A DNA stretch of 6,913 nt, taken from contig DATENL010000292.1 in NCBI GenBank assembly GCA_035275105.1, positions 1 through 6,913 on the forward strand. The letters run 5' to 3'. Below are positions 5,664-6,913 of this stretch, in pieces (positions within the stretch are counted from its first letter, which is position 1; every line of letters begins with the position of its first letter). This DNA is from AC-37 sp035275105 (GTDB taxonomy: Bacteria > Actinomycetota > Thermoleophilia > Solirubrobacterales > Thermoleophilaceae). The notes beneath the pieces were generated by a model. The model saw only the letters and a list, made by a program, of their open reading frames with translations. It was not told where the DNA came from and did no database searches. Made by a program: the position numbers and the translations under genes.

Positions 5664-6913
5664 GGCTCGGGATTCTCCCGCAGCCGGCGCGCGAGGGTCA
5701 GCGCGTCCTCACGGCTCGTGACCTCGCCGGCGAAGGTCGCCTCCTCGAGCCGCTTCAGCAGCGCGCCGATCTCGGGGCCCGGAGCGATGCCGAGCGCGTC
5801 GGCCAGGTCGTCGCCGCGCACCGGCGGGCGAGGCGGTCCCTGCTCGCGCCACGTGAGCGCCTCGGCCAGCAGCTCGCGCGCGAGCTCGAGGTGGAGCGCG
5901 ATCGCGGCGTCGGCGTTGCGACCGCGGGTGGCGAGGCGGTCAGCGCACGAGAGGACCGTCACCTCGATCTCCACCGGCTCGCAGACCGTCAGGTAGCGGT
6001 AGACGGCTGCGCGCGAGAGCGGACGCTCGTGCACGAGGAAGCCGAGCACCAGGTGGTGGCGGGTGATCGCGCCGATGAACGTCCGCAGCCGCTCGCTCGT
6101 GCGCAGGCGGCGGCAGATCGCGTCGACCACCTCCTCGCCGTGGGCGTCGTGGCCGATGAACGTGACCCTGCCGCGGGGCAGGACCCCGCGCGTGCCGGGC
6201 TTGCCGATGTCGTGGAGGAGCGCCGCGAAGCGCAGCGCCTGCCACCGCGTCAGCTCGTCGGCCAGCGGCTGATCCAGCACCGAGTCGACCCGGGGCGCGA
6301 GGTCGTCGCCGAAGAACGCCGCCGGATCGCGCTCGACCTCGAGGAGCTGGCGCAGCACCTCGATCGTGTGCCCGTAGACGTCGAGGTGGTGGAAGTGGCT
6401 CTGCTCGACCCCGTGCAGGGTCGCGAGCTCGGGCAGGACCGCGGCGACGAGGCCCAGGCGGTCGGCGAGCGCGAGCCCGTCGAGCACCCGGTCGGCGATC
6501 ACCAGGCGGCGGAGCTCGGCGAAGACGCGCTCGGGCGCGGCGTCCGCGACGCGCGGCGCCGCCTCGCGGGTGAGCCGCTCCGTGCGCTCGTCGGGCGCGA
6601 AGTCGAGCTCGGTCGCGAGACGCGCCAGCCGCAGCGGGCGGAGCGGGTCGCGGGCGTATGCGGACTGGGCGACCGAGTCGCCGCCGAGCACCCGCAGGAG
6701 GCGGCGCTCGAGGTCGGCGCGGCCCCCGGTCGGGTCCACGATCTCGGCCGCCTCGGCGGCCAGCGGCGCGGCCATGGCGTTCACGGCGAAGTCGCGCTGC
6801 GCGAGGTCGTCCTCGATCGTCGGCCCCTGGAGCGGCGAGACGTCGCAGACCCAGTCGCCGCCACCGCCGATCGCGCGCCAGGCTCCGAACTCCTCCGATA
6901 GCGGGAACGCGGG
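5660..6913 (-). CDS. CCA tRNA nucleotidyltransferase/poly(A) polymerase-like protein with HD domain, 5' end outside window
   Basis: The frame is open from the window edge to TGA at 5660-5662, giving 417 visible residues; the internal GTG at 6784 is not the start. The visible part begins late in the polymerase-beta-like head domain, with ending motif DDLAQRDFAVNAMA (family form RRDFTxNA) and VDPTGGRADL. Next comes the tRNA-binding neck signature RDPLRPLRLARLATEL, the HD domain with GHTIEVL, LLHDIGKP (HD codons 6209-6214), GHDAHGEE and CADRLA, and a short C-terminal tail. The GG-x-x-R and DxD catalytic motifs should lie beyond 6913. The enzyme most likely adds or repairs tRNA 3' CCA; A-adding activity or polyadenylation cannot be excluded, so I give no gene symbol (cca or pcnA would be the options). 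It is the first visible gene of the unit and overlaps corA by 4 bp. Confidence 0.88.
   Translation of the reverse strand, partial: PAFPLSEEFGAWRAIGGGGDWVCDVSPLQGPTIEDDLAQRDFAVNAMAAPLAAEAAEIVDPTGGRADLERRLLRVLGGDSVAQSAYARDPLRPLRLARLATELDFAPDERTERLTREAAPRVADAAPERVFAELRRLVIADRVLDGLALADRLGLVAAVLPELATLHGVEQSHFHHLDVYGHTIEVLRQLLEVERDPAAFFGDDLAPRVDSVLDQPLADELTRWQALRFAALLHDIGKPGTRGVLPRGRVTFIGHDAHGEEVVDAICRRLRTSERLRTFIGAITRHHLVLGFLVHERPLSRAAVYRYLTVCEPVEIEVTVLSCADRLATRGRNADAAIALHLELARELLAEALTWREQGPPRPPVRGDDLADALGIAPGPEIGALLKRLEEATFAGEVTSREDALTLARRLRENPEP
5668..5680 (-). promoter_or_regulatory. Small hairpin enclosing the corA ribosome site
   Basis: CGGGA (5668-5672) and TCCCG (5676-5680) pair around a 3-nt loop. 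On the minus strand this stem contains GGGAG, the only Shine-Dalgarno-like bases before the corA GTG. A ribosome finishing the upstream gene would open it, which suits translational coupling through the 4-bp overlap. Confidence 0.3.

Noticed and set aside
3618..5996. Long plus-strand open frames (264 and 437 codons) opposite the enoyl-CoA hydratase, HIT and corA genes
   Set aside because: They mirror well-supported minus-strand genes, give Arg/Ala/Val/Asp-rich low-complexity translations with no family motif, and are typical of antisense frames in high-GC DNA.
5510..6901. Plus-strand 463-codon open frame opposite the nucleotidyltransferase-HD gene
   Set aside because: The minus strand carries clear CCA-enzyme and HD motifs; the plus frame is Arg/Glu/Val low-complexity sequence.
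1..6913. Mobile element, CRISPR array, tRNA or toxin-antitoxin pair
   Set aside because: I saw no terminal inverted repeats, transposase or integrase motifs, regularly spaced repeats, or cloverleaf-like segment.

Overview
The window is high-GC bacterial DNA (roughly 68-70% by eye) with tightly packed genes, frequent GTG starts and short or overlapping junctions. Gene content and protein style suggest a high-GC Gram-positive (actinobacterial) chromosome, possibly class Thermoleophilia (Solirubrobacter-like). That placement is an inference from family resemblance, not a database result. I see no mobile element, CRISPR array, tRNA or rRNA.

Layout. Left end, + strand: the C-terminal ~506 residues of a probably exported protein of the neutral/alkaline ceramidase superfamily (1-1521), starting in a glycine-rich linker. 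Its likely zinc ligands are present, but the usual nucleophilic serine position reads Gln. Converging on it (10-bp gap) is a 76-aa protein resembling only the N-terminal half of a GNAT acetyltransferase (1532-1762, - strand). It diverges from a LysR-type regulator gene (1860-2783, + strand) across a 97-bp, locally AT-richer control region. That region holds an 18-bp imperfect direct repeat at 32-bp spacing, promoter-like boxes and a strong ribosome binding site.

The remaining genes are all on the - strand. Converging on lysR with an 11-bp gap is a cold-shock protein gene followed by a stand-alone infA (translation initiation factor IF-1). The two are separated by 57 bp that contain a perfect 15-bp hairpin. 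Upstream of csp is a 214-bp non-coding stretch with a second, nested hairpin. Beyond it lies a compact four-gene unit read right to left: CCA-adding enzyme/poly(A) polymerase-like nucleotidyltransferase with HD domain (runs off the right edge), corA, a HIT-family protein, and an enoyl-CoA hydratase/isomerase-family protein. Their junctions are a 4-bp overlap, a 23-bp gap and an 8-bp overlap, so co-transcription is likely although the functions (tRNA 3' ends, Mg2+ transport, nucleotide hydrolysis, acyl-CoA chemistry) are mixed.

Most of the window is ordinary housekeeping sequence. The parts worth a second look are the lysR/GNAT-like control region with its helically phased repeat, the csp-infA pair with its intercistronic hairpin, and the ceramidase-like protein lacking the expected catalytic serine. 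I found no evidence for a wholly new system.
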